Positions 1 to 7,575 of a stretch of DNA of 36,415 bases are shown piece after piece. The DNA comes from Elusimicrobia bacterium GWD2_63_28 (GTDB lineage Bacteria > Elusimicrobiota > Elusimicrobia > Elusimicrobiales > UBA9959), in the NCBI GenBank assembly GCA_001799895.1, contig MGUI01000036.1:1-36415 (forward strand), in the 5' to 3' direction. Each line of letters opens with the position of its first letter. Position 1 is the stretch's first letter. A model generated the notes under the pieces. It had not been told where the DNA came from. It was given only the letters and a program-made list of their open reading frames with translations, and searched no databases. The position numbers and the translations under genes are program-made.

Positions 1-1
1 G

Positions 2-95
2 ACGACACTGCAGACTTGGTAGCAGCAAAATAAACCTAAAGGAGGTCTGGCCTGCGGGCTGCCCCTTGGGTAACATTCTTAATTGATTTGACAGG
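2..95 (+). repeat. Left copy of 94-bp terminal inverted repeat
   Basis: Positions 2-95 are the exact reverse complement of 36322-36415, and the match stops abruptly after GACAGG on the inner side. No coding frame is evident in it. The last bases before the unique sequence are TTGACA, so read outward the repeat begins TGTCAAATC. A TG...CA terminus is typical of several insertion-sequence families, IS21-like among them. The likely meaning is that the contig ends inside two inverted copies of a multicopy element. The repeat itself is seen; the IS interpretation is inference. Confidence 0.9.
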
Positions 96-125
96 TGGGC
101 CGGCCAAAACCGCGGTTCTTTTTAG

Positions 126-140
126 TAGAATTTTTATAAA
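126..140 (+). promoter_or_regulatory. Candidate -10 region for the lipocalin gene
   Basis: Two -10-like hexamers lie just before the ATG at 144: TAGAAT (126-131) and TATAAA (135-140). With TAGAAT the transcript would start about 6 nt before the ATG. A TTGACA sits at 88-93 in the terminal repeat, but it is 32 nt from TAGAAT and so is not a normally spaced -35. No Shine-Dalgarno site is visible, which again suggests a very short leader. Confidence 0.4.
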
Positions 141-143
141 CCT

Positions 144-674
144 ATGAAAAAGATATTCCCTATACTATGTTCCCTGTTCCTGTCCGGCTGCGCTTCAATC
201 CCCGAGGGCGTGGAGGCGGTGGACGGCTTCGAGCTGGACCGCTACCTGGGCACCTGGCACGAGGTGGCCCGCCTGGACCATTCCTTCGAGCGCGGCCTGG
301 TGAGCGTCACCGCCGACTATTCGCTGCGCGCCGACGGCGGCGTGAAAGTGCTGAACAAAGGATTCGATCCCGCCAAGAAGATATGGAAAGAGGCGGAGGG
401 CCGGGCCTATTTTACCGGCGATAAGAAGACCGGCCGGCTGAAGGTGAGCTTCTTCAGGCCTTTCTACGGCGGGTACAACATAATAGAACTGGATAAGTCC
501 GGTTACACCTATTCCCTGGTGGCCGGGCCTTCGCGCTCCTACCTGTGGATCCTGGCCAGGACGCCCGAACTGCCGCCGGCGGTGCTGGAGAAGCTGACCG
601 CCAGGGCCGCGGCCCTGGGCTTCGACACCGGGGCGCTGATCTACCCCGGGGCTAAAAAGGAGGCAAAGCCATGA
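144..674 (+). CDS. blc: Blc-type outer-membrane lipocalin lipoprotein
   Basis: The 176-residue protein has a short signal peptide ending in a lipobox (L-S-G-C, Cys16), so it should be a lipid-anchored envelope protein. The lipocalin signature G-T-W lies at 36-38. The family's third conserved block is near 128-141 (AGPSRSYLWILART), very close to the Blc/apolipoprotein-D pattern. Length is normal for bacterial Blc. Family members bind lipids or lysophospholipids and are linked to membrane maintenance under stress. The stop overlaps the start of the downstream HtrA protease (ATGA), so the two are probably translated together as an envelope-stress pair. The family call is firm; the ligand is unknown. 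Confidence 0.9.
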   Translation: MKKIFPILCSLFLSGCASIPEGVEAVDGFELDRYLGTWHEVARLDHSFERGLVSVTADYSLRADGGVKVLNKGFDPAKKIWKEAEGRAYFTGDKKTGRLKVSFFRPFYGGYNIIELDKSGYTYSLVAGPSRSYLWILARTPELPPAVLEKLTARAAALGFDTGALIYPGAKKEAKP

Positions 675-1765
675 GGAGCGGTTCTCTGAGGGTTATTATT
701 TTCGCCGCCGCGCTGCTGCTGCCGCGGTGGGCGTCCGCGCAGGAAGAGGCGCTGAAGGTGCAGCGGGCCTTCAATGCCGTGGCCGAGACCGCCCGGCCGG
801 CCGTGGTCAGCATCCGCGTGCTGCGCGAGGAAGTGGAGCGCGTGGTGGAACCGGAATTCTTTTTCGGCTACATGATGCCGGTGGAGAAATATTACCGCTA
901 CGACACCGGCGGCATAGGCTCCGGCGTGATCGTAGACCCCGCGGGCTACGTGCTGACCAACGAGCACGTGGTCAGCGGCGCCGACCGCATCCAGGTGATA
1001 CTGCTCGACGGCGGCAAGGAGAAGTCCTACCTGGCCGAACTGGCGGCCAGCGACCAGCGCATAGACCTGGCGGTGCTGAAGATAAAAACGAAGGCCAAGG
1101 AAACCTTTCCGCACCTGAAATTCGCCGCCGAGCCCGCCAAAGTTGGCGACTGGGCCATAGCCGTGGGCTATCCTTTCGGCTTCAGGCAGACCATGACCTC
1201 CGGCATCGTTTCCGCCTCGGAGATCTCCATGCGCATCCAGGGCCGGCGCTACGCGCGGCTGCTGCAGACCGACGCCGCCATAAACCAGGGCAATTCCGGC
1301 GGGCCGCTGCTGAACCTGAGGGGGGAGATCATCGGCGTGAACTCGGCCATCTTCTCCCCGTCGGGGGCCTTCGCGGGCATGGGCTTCGCGATCCCCGCGC
1401 AGGAGGCCAGGCGGGCCTACGAAGATTTCCTGGGTCTGAAGCCCGCCCGCCGCGGCTGGCTGGGCGCCTCGCTGCTGAAGGTGGACCCCTATACCGCGGC
1501 CCGGCTGGGCCTGCCCGCCGGCGCCATGATAAACCGCGTGGTGCCGGGCTCGCCCGCCGCCGCGGCCAGGCTCAAGCGCGGCGATATCGTGGTCAGCTTC
1601 GACGGCGAGGAGGTGCGAGACGACGCGGACCTGCTGAGCTACATCTATTCCCGCAAGCCGGGCGACAAGGTGGAGCTGGGCTATTTCCGCGGCAGCGCGG
1701 TTAAAAAGCTGCAGGTCCAGCTGGGGGCCCAGCCGGGCGCCGCCGGCGAGGACTTCGACTACTAG
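671..1765 (+). CDS. HtrA/DegP-like periplasmic serine protease (S1C) with one PDZ domain
   Basis: The protein has 364 residues and a Sec signal peptide (cleavage near ASA-Q, residue 23). A chymotrypsin-like domain follows, with the full triad: His99 (TNEHVV), Asp132 (DLAVLK) and Ser209 (GNSGGP). A single PDZ domain spans about 260-350, with the GWLGA entry and the SPAAAARLKRGDIV block. One PDZ makes it DegS-like in layout, but it has a cleavable-looking signal rather than a clear anchor. Such proteases degrade misfolded envelope proteins. It overlaps the lipocalin gene by 4 bp and is followed by a strong terminator, so the two genes form one unit. Whether it acts as DegP, DegQ or DegS cannot be told from sequence. 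Confidence 0.93.
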   Translation: MRSGSLRVIIFAAALLLPRWASAQEEALKVQRAFNAVAETARPAVVSIRVLREEVERVVEPEFFFGYMMPVEKYYRYDTGGIGSGVIVDPAGYVLTNEHVVSGADRIQVILLDGGKEKSYLAELAASDQRIDLAVLKIKTKAKETFPHLKFAAEPAKVGDWAIAVGYPFGFRQTMTSGIVSASEISMRIQGRRYARLLQTDAAINQGNSGGPLLNLRGEIIGVNSAIFSPSGAFAGMGFAIPAQEARRAYEDFLGLKPARRGWLGASLLKVDPYTAARLGLPAGAMINRVVPGSPAAAARLKRGDIVVSFDGEEVRDDADLLSYIYSRKPGDKVELGYFRGSAVKKLQVQLGAQPGAAGEDFDY

Positions 1766-1786
1766 CCAGGGCGGTTCCTCAACCGC

Positions 1787-1821
1787 GGCGGCGCGCTCTC
1801 ACAGGGCGCGCCGCCTTTTTA
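1787..1821 (+). terminator. Rho-independent terminator after the HtrA gene
   Basis: A perfect 10-bp GC stem (1787-1796 with 1806-1815), a 9-nt loop and then TTTTT (1816-1820). The T-tract runs straight into the TATAAT of the next gene's promoter, so terminator and promoter are fused back to back. Confidence 0.9.
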
Positions 1822-1834
1822 TATAATGAAATTA
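1822..1834 (+). promoter_or_regulatory. Leaderless promoter of the aminotransferase gene
   Basis: A perfect -10 box, TATAAT (1822-1827), is followed by exactly six bases and then the ATG at 1834. RNA normally starts about 7 nt after the -10, which places the transcript start on or next to the A of the ATG. There is no room for a Shine-Dalgarno site. No -35 consensus is seen; the terminator T-tract precedes the box. Confidence 0.75.
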
Positions 1835-3264
1835 TGGTAAAACTCTCCGATGTTAACTCAAAACTTCTGAAAGCGCATTATGCCGTACGCGGCAAGATCG
1901 TGATCCGGGCCCAGGAGCTCGAGGAGCAGGGCAAGAAAATAATTTACTGCAATATCGGCAACCCGCAGGCCCTCAAGCAGAAGCCGCTGACCTTCGTGCG
2001 GCAGGTACTGAGCCTGCTGGAGTACCCGGCGCTGATGGACGACGCGGGCGCCCTGAAGGCCTACCCCGCCGACGCCGTGAGGCGCGCCCGCCTGATCCTG
2101 GAGAAGAACCCCACCGGCACCGGGGCCTACACGCAGAGCGCGGGCATCCCCTTCATCCGCAAGGCCGTGGCCGAGTTCATACAGAAGCGCGACGGCATCC
2201 CCGCCGACCCCAACCGCATCCTGCTCACCGACGGGGCTTCCAAGGGCGTGCAGGCCGTGTTCACCCTGCTGACCAACAAGCCGAACGACGGCTACATGAT
2301 ACCGATCCCGCAGTACCCGCTCTACAGCGCGACGATAGAGCTGTACGGCGCCAGGCAGGTGGACTATTTCCTCGACGAGCGGAACCGCTGGGAGCTCAAC
2401 GAAGCCGAGCTGGAGCGCAGCCTGGAAGAGGGAAAGAAGAAAGGCATAAACACGGTGGCCCTGGCCGTGATAAACCCCGGCAATCCCACCGGCGCGGTGC
2501 TCACCAAGAAGAACATCGGCATGATCATCCGCTTCGCGAAAAAGCATGGCCTGGCCATACTGGCCGACGAGGTCTACCAGGAGAACGTCTACGGCGCGGG
2601 CCTGGAGTTCCATTCCTTCGCCAAGGTCATGCACGAACTGGGCGAGAAGGAAGTGACGCTGTTCAGCTTCCACTCCGTCTCCAAAGGCTTCCTCGGGGAA
2701 TGCGGCCACCGCGGCGGCTACCTTGAAGTGCGCAACATGCCCGACGACGTCTACGCGGAAATGATCAAGCTGCAGTCCATCGGCCTCTGCTCCAATACCG
2801 ACGGCCAGATAGTGACCTACCTGATGGTGGACCCGCCCAGGCCCGGCGACGAGAGCTGCGCGCTTTACGAGGCTGAAAAAGCCGCCATCCTCGGCGACCT
2901 GAAGGAAAAGGCCGGCATCCTGGGCAAGGGCCTCAACGAGATCGAGGGCATGAAGACCAATATCCCCGAGGGCGCCATGTACGCTTTCGTGAAGTTCGAG
3001 CTGCCGCATCCGAAGGGCACCGACCCGGCGGCGATGAGTTCCGAGGAGCGCCACAAATATGAGGCCGCGCGCGACAGCAAGTACTGCCTGCGCCTGCTCG
3101 AGGGCACCGGCATCTGCGTGGTGCCCGGCTCGGGCTTCGGCCAGGAGCCCGGCACGCTGCATTTCCGCACCACCTTCCTGCCGCCCAAAGAGGATATCCT
3201 GACGCTGGTCGACAAGATGAAGAAGTTCCACACGGCTTACGTGGAAAAGCTGCGGGAAAACTGA
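1834..3264 (+). CDS. Alanine aminotransferase-type class I/II aminotransferase
   Basis: The 476-residue fold-type I PLP enzyme has the expected landmarks. These are NPGNPTG (214-220), the cofactor Asp/Tyr block DEVYQ (245-249), the Schiff-base lysine in SVSKG (Lys284) and a late FRTTFLPP block with the substrate-binding Arg. The N-terminal IGNPQALKQKPLTFVRQVLSL block and overall length match the eukaryote-like alanine (glutamate-pyruvate) aminotransferase group rather than the shorter AspC type. The expected reaction is transfer of the amino group from alanine to 2-oxoglutarate, or the reverse, in the cytoplasm. The start is set by the leaderless promoter directly upstream. Two further genes follow with almost no spacing. 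Other substrates such as glyoxylate are possible. Confidence 0.87.
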   Translation: MVKLSDVNSKLLKAHYAVRGKIVIRAQELEEQGKKIIYCNIGNPQALKQKPLTFVRQVLSLLEYPALMDDAGALKAYPADAVRRARLILEKNPTGTGAYTQSAGIPFIRKAVAEFIQKRDGIPADPNRILLTDGASKGVQAVFTLLTNKPNDGYMIPIPQYPLYSATIELYGARQVDYFLDERNRWELNEAELERSLEEGKKKGINTVALAVINPGNPTGAVLTKKNIGMIIRFAKKHGLAILADEVYQENVYGAGLEFHSFAKVMHELGEKEVTLFSFHSVSKGFLGECGHRGGYLEVRNMPDDVYAEMIKLQSIGLCSNTDGQIVTYLMVDPPRPGDESCALYEAEKAAILGDLKEKAGILGKGLNEIEGMKTNIPEGAMYAFVKFELPHPKGTDPAAMSSEERHKYEAARDSKYCLRLLEGTGICVVPGSGFGQEPGTLHFRTTFLPPKEDILTLVDKMKKFHTAYVEKLREN

Positions 3265-3267
3265 GCC

Positions 3268-3933
3268 GTGGCGAGGGGCGGCGCCCTTGAGGAACTGCTG
3301 GCCGCGGCCGACCTGCCGCCGGCCGTGAGCGGCTGCCTGGCGGCCGCCGGGCCGGAGCTGCGCGCCGCGCTTAAAAAAGATCCTTCCCTTATCAAAAAGC
3401 TGAAAAGATTCCTGGATGCCGCCGGGGCCGTTCTGGGCCTGCCGGCCGGGACGGCGCTTTTTTTCACCGGCTTCGCACCGGGCGACAGGACGCCCGGCCG
3501 GCTGGAGGCCGCGCTGGCCGAGCTGCGGGCCGCGCTTTTCCTGCGCAGCGAGGGCTTCGACGGGATCAGGGCGGTAGAGAGGGCCGCCGGCAAGACCGCC
3601 GACCTGCGGGCCCGCCGGGCCGGCACTGAATATTTTTTCGAGGTGCGCCGGGTGACCGGCGGCCTCGACGGCGACCCGGTGAAGCGCCTGGCCGCCAAGC
3701 TGGAGAAAAAATCCGCCCAGGTGCGCACCACTCTTAAAAGGCACGGCGGGAGCGCCGCCGGCGGGATAATCTTCGCGGCCGGGGCCCTGCACTTCGGCGC
3801 CTTCCGGCGGTCGCGGGCGCTGCTTGAAACCGCGCGCGCCGCGCATTCTTCGCAGGCCCGGCCGGGCCTGCACGTCTGCCTGCTGGAAGGCGGGAGCTGC
3901 GCCGTGTTTCCCCCGTGGGGAGGGGGAGCATGA
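3268..3933 (+). CDS. Orphan PD-(D/E)XK nuclease-like protein
   Basis: A 221-residue cytoplasmic protein that I do not recognise by name. It starts at GTG 3 bp after the aminotransferase stop, so translation is probably coupled. Residues 85-151 resemble a restriction-endonuclease-like core: helix ELRAALFLRSEGF (85-97), then Asp112 (TADLR), Glu125 in FFEVRR and a basic helix KLEKKSAQV (144-152). In an active nuclease the last motif is normally E-x-K; here it reads E-V-R (Arg127), so activity is uncertain. No DNA-binding domain, methylase or partner nuclease is nearby. It lies between a metabolic aminotransferase and a membrane glycosyltransferase, which gives no hint of function. The fold call is inference from motif spacing. 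Confidence 0.55.
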   Translation: MARGGALEELLAAADLPPAVSGCLAAAGPELRAALKKDPSLIKKLKRFLDAAGAVLGLPAGTALFFTGFAPGDRTPGRLEAALAELRAALFLRSEGFDGIRAVERAAGKTADLRARRAGTEYFFEVRRVTGGLDGDPVKRLAAKLEKKSAQVRTTLKRHGGSAAGGIIFAAGALHFGAFRRSRALLETARAAHSSQARPGLHVCLLEGGSCAVFPPWGGGA

Positions 3934-5522
3934 CCGAGGAGAGAAAAAACCTTCGGAGCGCGCTGCTGGCCGCCGCCGCGGTCTTCCTGGTTTCGGCCGG
4001 CCTGTCGGCCTGGTCGGCCGCCCGCAATTTCGAGGGCGGATTGTCGCACGAATTCTGCCAGTACGCCGAGATAGCCCGCAATATCCGCGCCGGCGAGGGG
4101 CTGCGCAGCCGCATGGTTTACCCGGCGGCGCTGGCCGCGCTGGACGCCCGGGGCGTTCCCGGCGGGGACGCCTGGCCGCTGCTGGAGCGCTTCCCGCTGC
4201 ACGCCTGGGCCACCGCGGCGGCGCAGGCGCTTTGGGGCGAGAACGACGGCGCTTCGCTGGCGCTGTCGGGGCTGACGCTGGCCCTGCTGGCGGCCGGAAC
4301 GGCCGCCGCCGGAAGTCTTTTGTGGGGCCCGGGCGCGGGCCTGGCGGCGGGGCTGATCCTGGCGCTGGGCCCGTCGTTCCAGCGCGGCTTCGTGCTGTGG
4401 GGCCTTTCCGACCTGGGCTTCGCGCTGCTCACCCTGGCGGCCGCGGGCCTGCTCCTCGCCCTGCGAGGCCGGAGCGCGGCGGGCTGGGTCTGGGCGGCCG
4501 CCGGGCTGCTGGCCGGGGCGGCCTGGATGTACCGCAGCAATTTCATGATCTGGCTGCCCTTGTTCGGGTGGTGGATATACAAGCGCGGGGGAGCGGGACG
4601 CGGCCTGCCGCGGCTGCTGTGGTGGTCGGGCGGCTTCCTGCTGGCGGCGGCGCCGGGCATGGTCTATAACTGGTTCTGGTCCGGCTCGCTCGGGCAGTCC
4701 ACACTGCCGTGGAACCTCTCCCACCGCGTGGTGACCGAAAACCTGCCGTGGCTGGAGTACAGGGTTTTTACGCTGGGCGAGCCGCTGCGCCACCCGCTGC
4801 TGCTGGCGGGCAAGTGGTGGAAACTTTTTTTGATGCACCTGAAAGGCTGGCCCGGGCTCTGGCAGTTCCACCTGGTCTGGCCGGCCGCGGCCTGGGGCGC
4901 TTTCACGCTCTGGCGGGAGCGCCGGCGCGAAGGTACAGCCGCAGACGGGGCCGCGCTTTACCTGGGCATGCTGGCCATACAGGTCTTCGTATTCAGCTTC
5001 CTGCGCTTCGAGGAGTTGGGCCGGGCCGGCGGCCGTTATTATCTGTGGTTCGCGCCGGCGGCCGCGCTGCTGGCGGCGCGCGGGGCCTGGGCTCTGCGCC
5101 CTGCGGCGCGCGTTACTTATCTCGCGGCGGCCTTCGCTTACGCGGGCTGGTGGCTGGCCACGCCGCAGGGCGCGCCGGCTTACCCCGGCCGGCTGCCGGC
5201 TAAGGACTGGCCGGAGCTGCGCCTGGCCGCGCAGGCGGCTGGGCCGGGCGGGCTGGTGGCCACCAATCTGCCCGGGCAAATGGTCTGGTACGCGCGCGCC
5301 CGCGCCGTGCAGCTGCCGCCGGACCCGGCGGGGCTGGAAGCCATAATGCTGCGCCACAAAGTTGACGCCGTGCTGCTTACGCGCCTGCCGCTGGGCGAGC
5401 CGGGCAATCTGCCCGGCTGGCGCGCCATAGCCACTGAAGACGCCGCGCTGAAAGCCTTCTGCCTGAAGAACGGCTTCGGCCGCGTTAAAGACATCGGCAC
5501 CTCGGTCATACTGGCCAGGTAG
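3930..5522 (+). CDS. GT-C fold polytopic membrane glycosyltransferase (ArnT/PMT-like)
   Basis: The product has about 530 residues with many hydrophobic helices spread along its length. The first periplasmic loop carries an acidic/aromatic block (HEFCQYAEIARNIRAGEG, about 34-51), where GT-C enzymes of the GT39/GT83 type place their catalytic acidic residue. A large soluble loop follows the helices near the C terminus (from about 420). Such enzymes move a sugar from a polyprenyl-phosphate donor to lipid A, protein or another acceptor on the outer face of the inner membrane. I chose the ATG at 3930 over the GTG at 3915 because a purine-rich ribosome site (AGGGGGAG) sits just before it and it gives the usual ATGA overlap with the upstream stop. 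Donor and acceptor are unknown. Confidence 0.75.
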   Translation: MTEERKNLRSALLAAAAVFLVSAGLSAWSAARNFEGGLSHEFCQYAEIARNIRAGEGLRSRMVYPAALAALDARGVPGGDAWPLLERFPLHAWATAAAQALWGENDGASLALSGLTLALLAAGTAAAGSLLWGPGAGLAAGLILALGPSFQRGFVLWGLSDLGFALLTLAAAGLLLALRGRSAAGWVWAAAGLLAGAAWMYRSNFMIWLPLFGWWIYKRGGAGRGLPRLLWWSGGFLLAAAPGMVYNWFWSGSLGQSTLPWNLSHRVVTENLPWLEYRVFTLGEPLRHPLLLAGKWWKLFLMHLKGWPGLWQFHLVWPAAAWGAFTLWRERRREGTAADGAALYLGMLAIQVFVFSFLRFEELGRAGGRYYLWFAPAAALLAARGAWALRPAARVTYLAAAFAYAGWWLATPQGAPAYPGRLPAKDWPELRLAAQAAGPGGLVATNLPGQMVWYARARAVQLPPDPAGLEAIMLRHKVDAVLLTRLPLGEPGNLPGWRAIATEDAALKAFCLKNGFGRVKDIGTSVILAR

Positions 5523-5631
5523 CCCGTCCGCCCGCCGCGGCGTACGCTTTATCCCGACAAATATTAAGCGAAAGGCCTAAACGGGTCTGGGCCGAATACC
5601 GGGCCCGGCCTGGGCCCTGCGTCTCTTACCG

Positions 5632-5659
5632 TTGAATGTATCTAATGTTACACTATAGA
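5632..5659 (+). promoter_or_regulatory. Promoter of the receiver-domain gene
   Basis: TTGAAT (5632-5637), a 16-nt spacer and TATAGA (5654-5659) form one of the few -35/-10 pairs in the window with near-normal spacing. The predicted transcript start near 5666 leaves a leader of about 50 nt, unlike the leaderless genes elsewhere in the window. Confidence 0.55.
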
Positions 5660-5718
5660 CGGGTGAGGGGGCCGGCGGCGGCTCAAAGGGAGGCATGTCT
5701 CGGGGAGTTGAGAGGACT

Positions 5719-6072
5719 ATGGCTGTAAACATACTGGTTGCCGACGACGACAAGGCGATGCTGAACCTGTACTCGCGCATCTTTGCCGGTACGGCTTATA
5801 CCATCGCCACCGCCGAGACTTTCACCGAAGCCTCCGCGCTCCTGCGCACCAAAGAATACGATCTATTGATAACAGATTTCATGTTCCCGGACGGGCTCGG
5901 CACCGAGCTGATACGGCTCTTCAACGAGGGCAAGCAGAACGCGCGCAGCCTGCTGGTGACCGGCACGCCCTACGCCAGGGAGACGCTGGCTTACGAGGGC
6001 GTGCTGGGCTATATAGAAAAGCCTTTCAAGGTGGACCAGTTCATAGAGGCCGTTAACAAGGCCCTGGCCTGA
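5719..6072 (+). CDS. Single-domain response regulator (CheY-like receiver)
   Basis: The 117-residue protein is one receiver domain and nothing else. The acidic pocket is Asp10/Asp11, the phosphoryl acceptor is Asp53 (LLITDFMFPDG), the switch Thr is Thr81 (LLVTGT) and the conserved Lys is Lys101 (IEKPF). All key residues are present, so it should be phosphorylatable. There is no output domain and no histidine kinase in the window. It may act by protein-protein contact, as CheY does, or in a phosphorelay. I prefer the ATG at 5719 (ribosome site GAGAGG seven bases or fewer before it), giving MAVNILVADDD. The upstream ATG at 5695 would add eight residues not typical of the family. The gene has its own promoter and terminator. 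Confidence 0.92.
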   Translation: MAVNILVADDDKAMLNLYSRIFAGTAYTIATAETFTEASALLRTKEYDLLITDFMFPDGLGTELIRLFNEGKQNARSLLVTGTPYARETLAYEGVLGYIEKPFKVDQFIEAVNKALA

Positions 6073-6093
6073 GAGCGCTTCCACCGAAGAGAG

Positions 6094-6122
6094 ACCGGCC
6101 GCGGGGGCCGGTTTCTTTTTTT
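6094..6122 (+). terminator. Rho-independent terminator after the receiver gene
   Basis: A 7-bp stem ACCGGCC (6094-6100) with GGCCGGT (6106-6112), a 5-nt loop, and then a T-rich run broken by a single C to 6122. It isolates the receiver gene as a single-gene unit. Confidence 0.85.
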
Positions 6123-6151
6123 GCCCCCGCACCCGGCGCGGCGGCAAAAGG

Positions 6152-6180
6152 TATAATTATTATAGGATGATCCCGGGAGA
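6152..6180 (+). promoter_or_regulatory. Promoter and ribosome site of the NfeD gene
   Basis: TATAAT at 6152-6157 predicts a start near 6164. The ribosome site GGGAGA (6175-6180) lies 7 nt before the ATG at 6188. An earlier ATG at 6167 is nearly at the predicted transcript start and has no ribosome site, so 6188 is the better start. Confidence 0.65.
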
Positions 6181-6187
6181 ACCATTT

Positions 6188-7531
6188 ATGAAAATAAGCC
6201 TGCTCTTAGCCGCCCTGGCCCTGCTGCCGCAAGGCGCGGGGGCCGCGCCCAAAAAGGCAGCGGAGAAAGTTTACGAGGTGAAGACCGTCCTGGTGGCGCC
6301 CTATTCCGGCGTGATAACCCCGGCCGCCTCGGAGTTCATCGCCGGGGCGGTGGACAAGCTGAACGGGCCCGGCGGGGCCGACCTGCTGGTGCTGGCGCTG
6401 GACACGCCCGGCGGGCTGGATTCTTCCATGCGCGAGATCATTAAGAAGATGCTGGCCTCCAAAAAGCCCGTGGCCGTCTATGTGTCGCCGCCCGGCGCGC
6501 GCGCGGCTTCGGCGGGAGTGTTCATCGCCATGGCGTCGCCGCTGGTGGGCATGGCGCCCGGCACCAATATCGGCGCCGCGCACCCGGTGATGATAGGCGG
6601 CGGCCTGCCCGGCATGCCCGGCGGCAAGGACGGCAAGGAAGAGAAAAAGAAGGACCCGATGGAGGACAAGGTGCTCAACGACGCCTCGGCCTACATGAAG
6701 TCCATCACGCAGAAGTCCGGGCGCAACGTGGAATGGGCGGTGAGCGCCGTTACCAAGAGCGACTCCATCCCGGCCGGCGAGGCCGTGAAGGCCGGCGTGG
6801 CGGATTTCGTGGCCGTGGACCTGGAGGAATTCTTCGCCAAGGCCGACGGCCGCAGGGCCGGGGAGTTCGGCGCGCTGAAATGCCCCGGCCCCGCCGTGGA
6901 ATATTTCAGGCAGACGCGGCGCCAGAAGTTCCTGGCCACCATAACGGACCCGAACATCGCCATGATCCTGATGAGCCTGGGCGCGGCGGGGCTGTTCATC
7001 GAGCTCTACAACCCCGGGCTGATACTGCCGGGCGTGGTTGGCGCCGTGTCGCTGGTGATGGCCTTCTATTCTTTCCAGACGCTGTCGGCCAATTTCGCCG
7101 GCATAGCCCTGATCCTGCTGGGCTTCGTGTTCTTCATCGCCGAGATCAAGGTGATAAGCTACGGCCTGCTGACGCTGGCCGGGGCGGCGTCGATACTGAT
7201 GGGCGGGCTGATGCTGTTCAACCAGCCCTCCATGGGGGGGATGTCGGTTTCTATGAGCATGCTTCTTTCTACTGTCATCGGTCTTATAGCGGTGGTCGCC
7301 GGCGTGGCCTACTTCGCGCTGAAGGCGCAATTGCGCAAGGTGGTGACCGGCATAGAGAGCCTGAAGGACAAGCGCGGCCTGGCCAAGACGGCGCTTACCC
7401 CGAAGGGCAAGGTGCTGGTGGAGGGAGAGCTGTGGGACGCCGAGAGCGTCTCCGGAGACATCCCCGCCGGCGCCGAGGTGGACGTCACCGCCGTGGACGG
7501 CTTCCGCATCCGGGTGAAGGCCCGGGGCTGA
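6188..7531 (+). CDS. NfeD family membrane-bound ClpP-class serine protease (long form)
   Basis: The product has 447 residues from the ATG at 6188, which puts a clean signal peptide (MKISLLLAALALLPQGAGAA) at the N terminus. A ClpP/SppA-like domain follows, with LDTPGG near 72-77, the probable nucleophile Ser108 (ARAASAG) and the probable catalytic Lys161 (MEDKVLND). This matches the Ser-Lys dyad layout of the archaeal homologue PH1510. A hydrophobic stretch of several helices spans about 255-370, and the C terminus is a small OB-fold NfeD domain (about 385-447, ending in a DVTAVDGFRIRVKARG strand). Long NfeD proteins cleave hydrophobic segments of membrane partners such as stomatin-like proteins. 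No stomatin gene adjoins it here, which is unusual for the family. Confidence 0.9.
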   Translation: MKISLLLAALALLPQGAGAAPKKAAEKVYEVKTVLVAPYSGVITPAASEFIAGAVDKLNGPGGADLLVLALDTPGGLDSSMREIIKKMLASKKPVAVYVSPPGARAASAGVFIAMASPLVGMAPGTNIGAAHPVMIGGGLPGMPGGKDGKEEKKKDPMEDKVLNDASAYMKSITQKSGRNVEWAVSAVTKSDSIPAGEAVKAGVADFVAVDLEEFFAKADGRRAGEFGALKCPGPAVEYFRQTRRQKFLATITDPNIAMILMSLGAAGLFIELYNPGLILPGVVGAVSLVMAFYSFQTLSANFAGIALILLGFVFFIAEIKVISYGLLTLAGAASILMGGLMLFNQPSMGGMSVSMSMLLSTVIGLIAVVAGVAYFALKAQLRKVVTGIESLKDKRGLAKTALTPKGKVLVEGELWDAESVSGDIPAGAEVDVTAVDGFRIRVKARG

Positions 7532-7575
7532 GCCGCCGGGCCTGTCGCCGGCCAGCCGCTTCCTTAAACAGCTGA

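Noticed and set aside
88..131. Full sigma-70 promoter using TTGACA in the terminal repeat
   Set aside because: The gap to the nearest -10 is 32 nt on the left and 35 nt on the right, far from the 16-18 nt needed.
6167..6187. ATG at 6167 as the NfeD start
   Set aside because: It lies almost at the predicted transcript start without a ribosome site, and the ATG at 6188 has GGGAGA upstream and gives a clean signal peptide.
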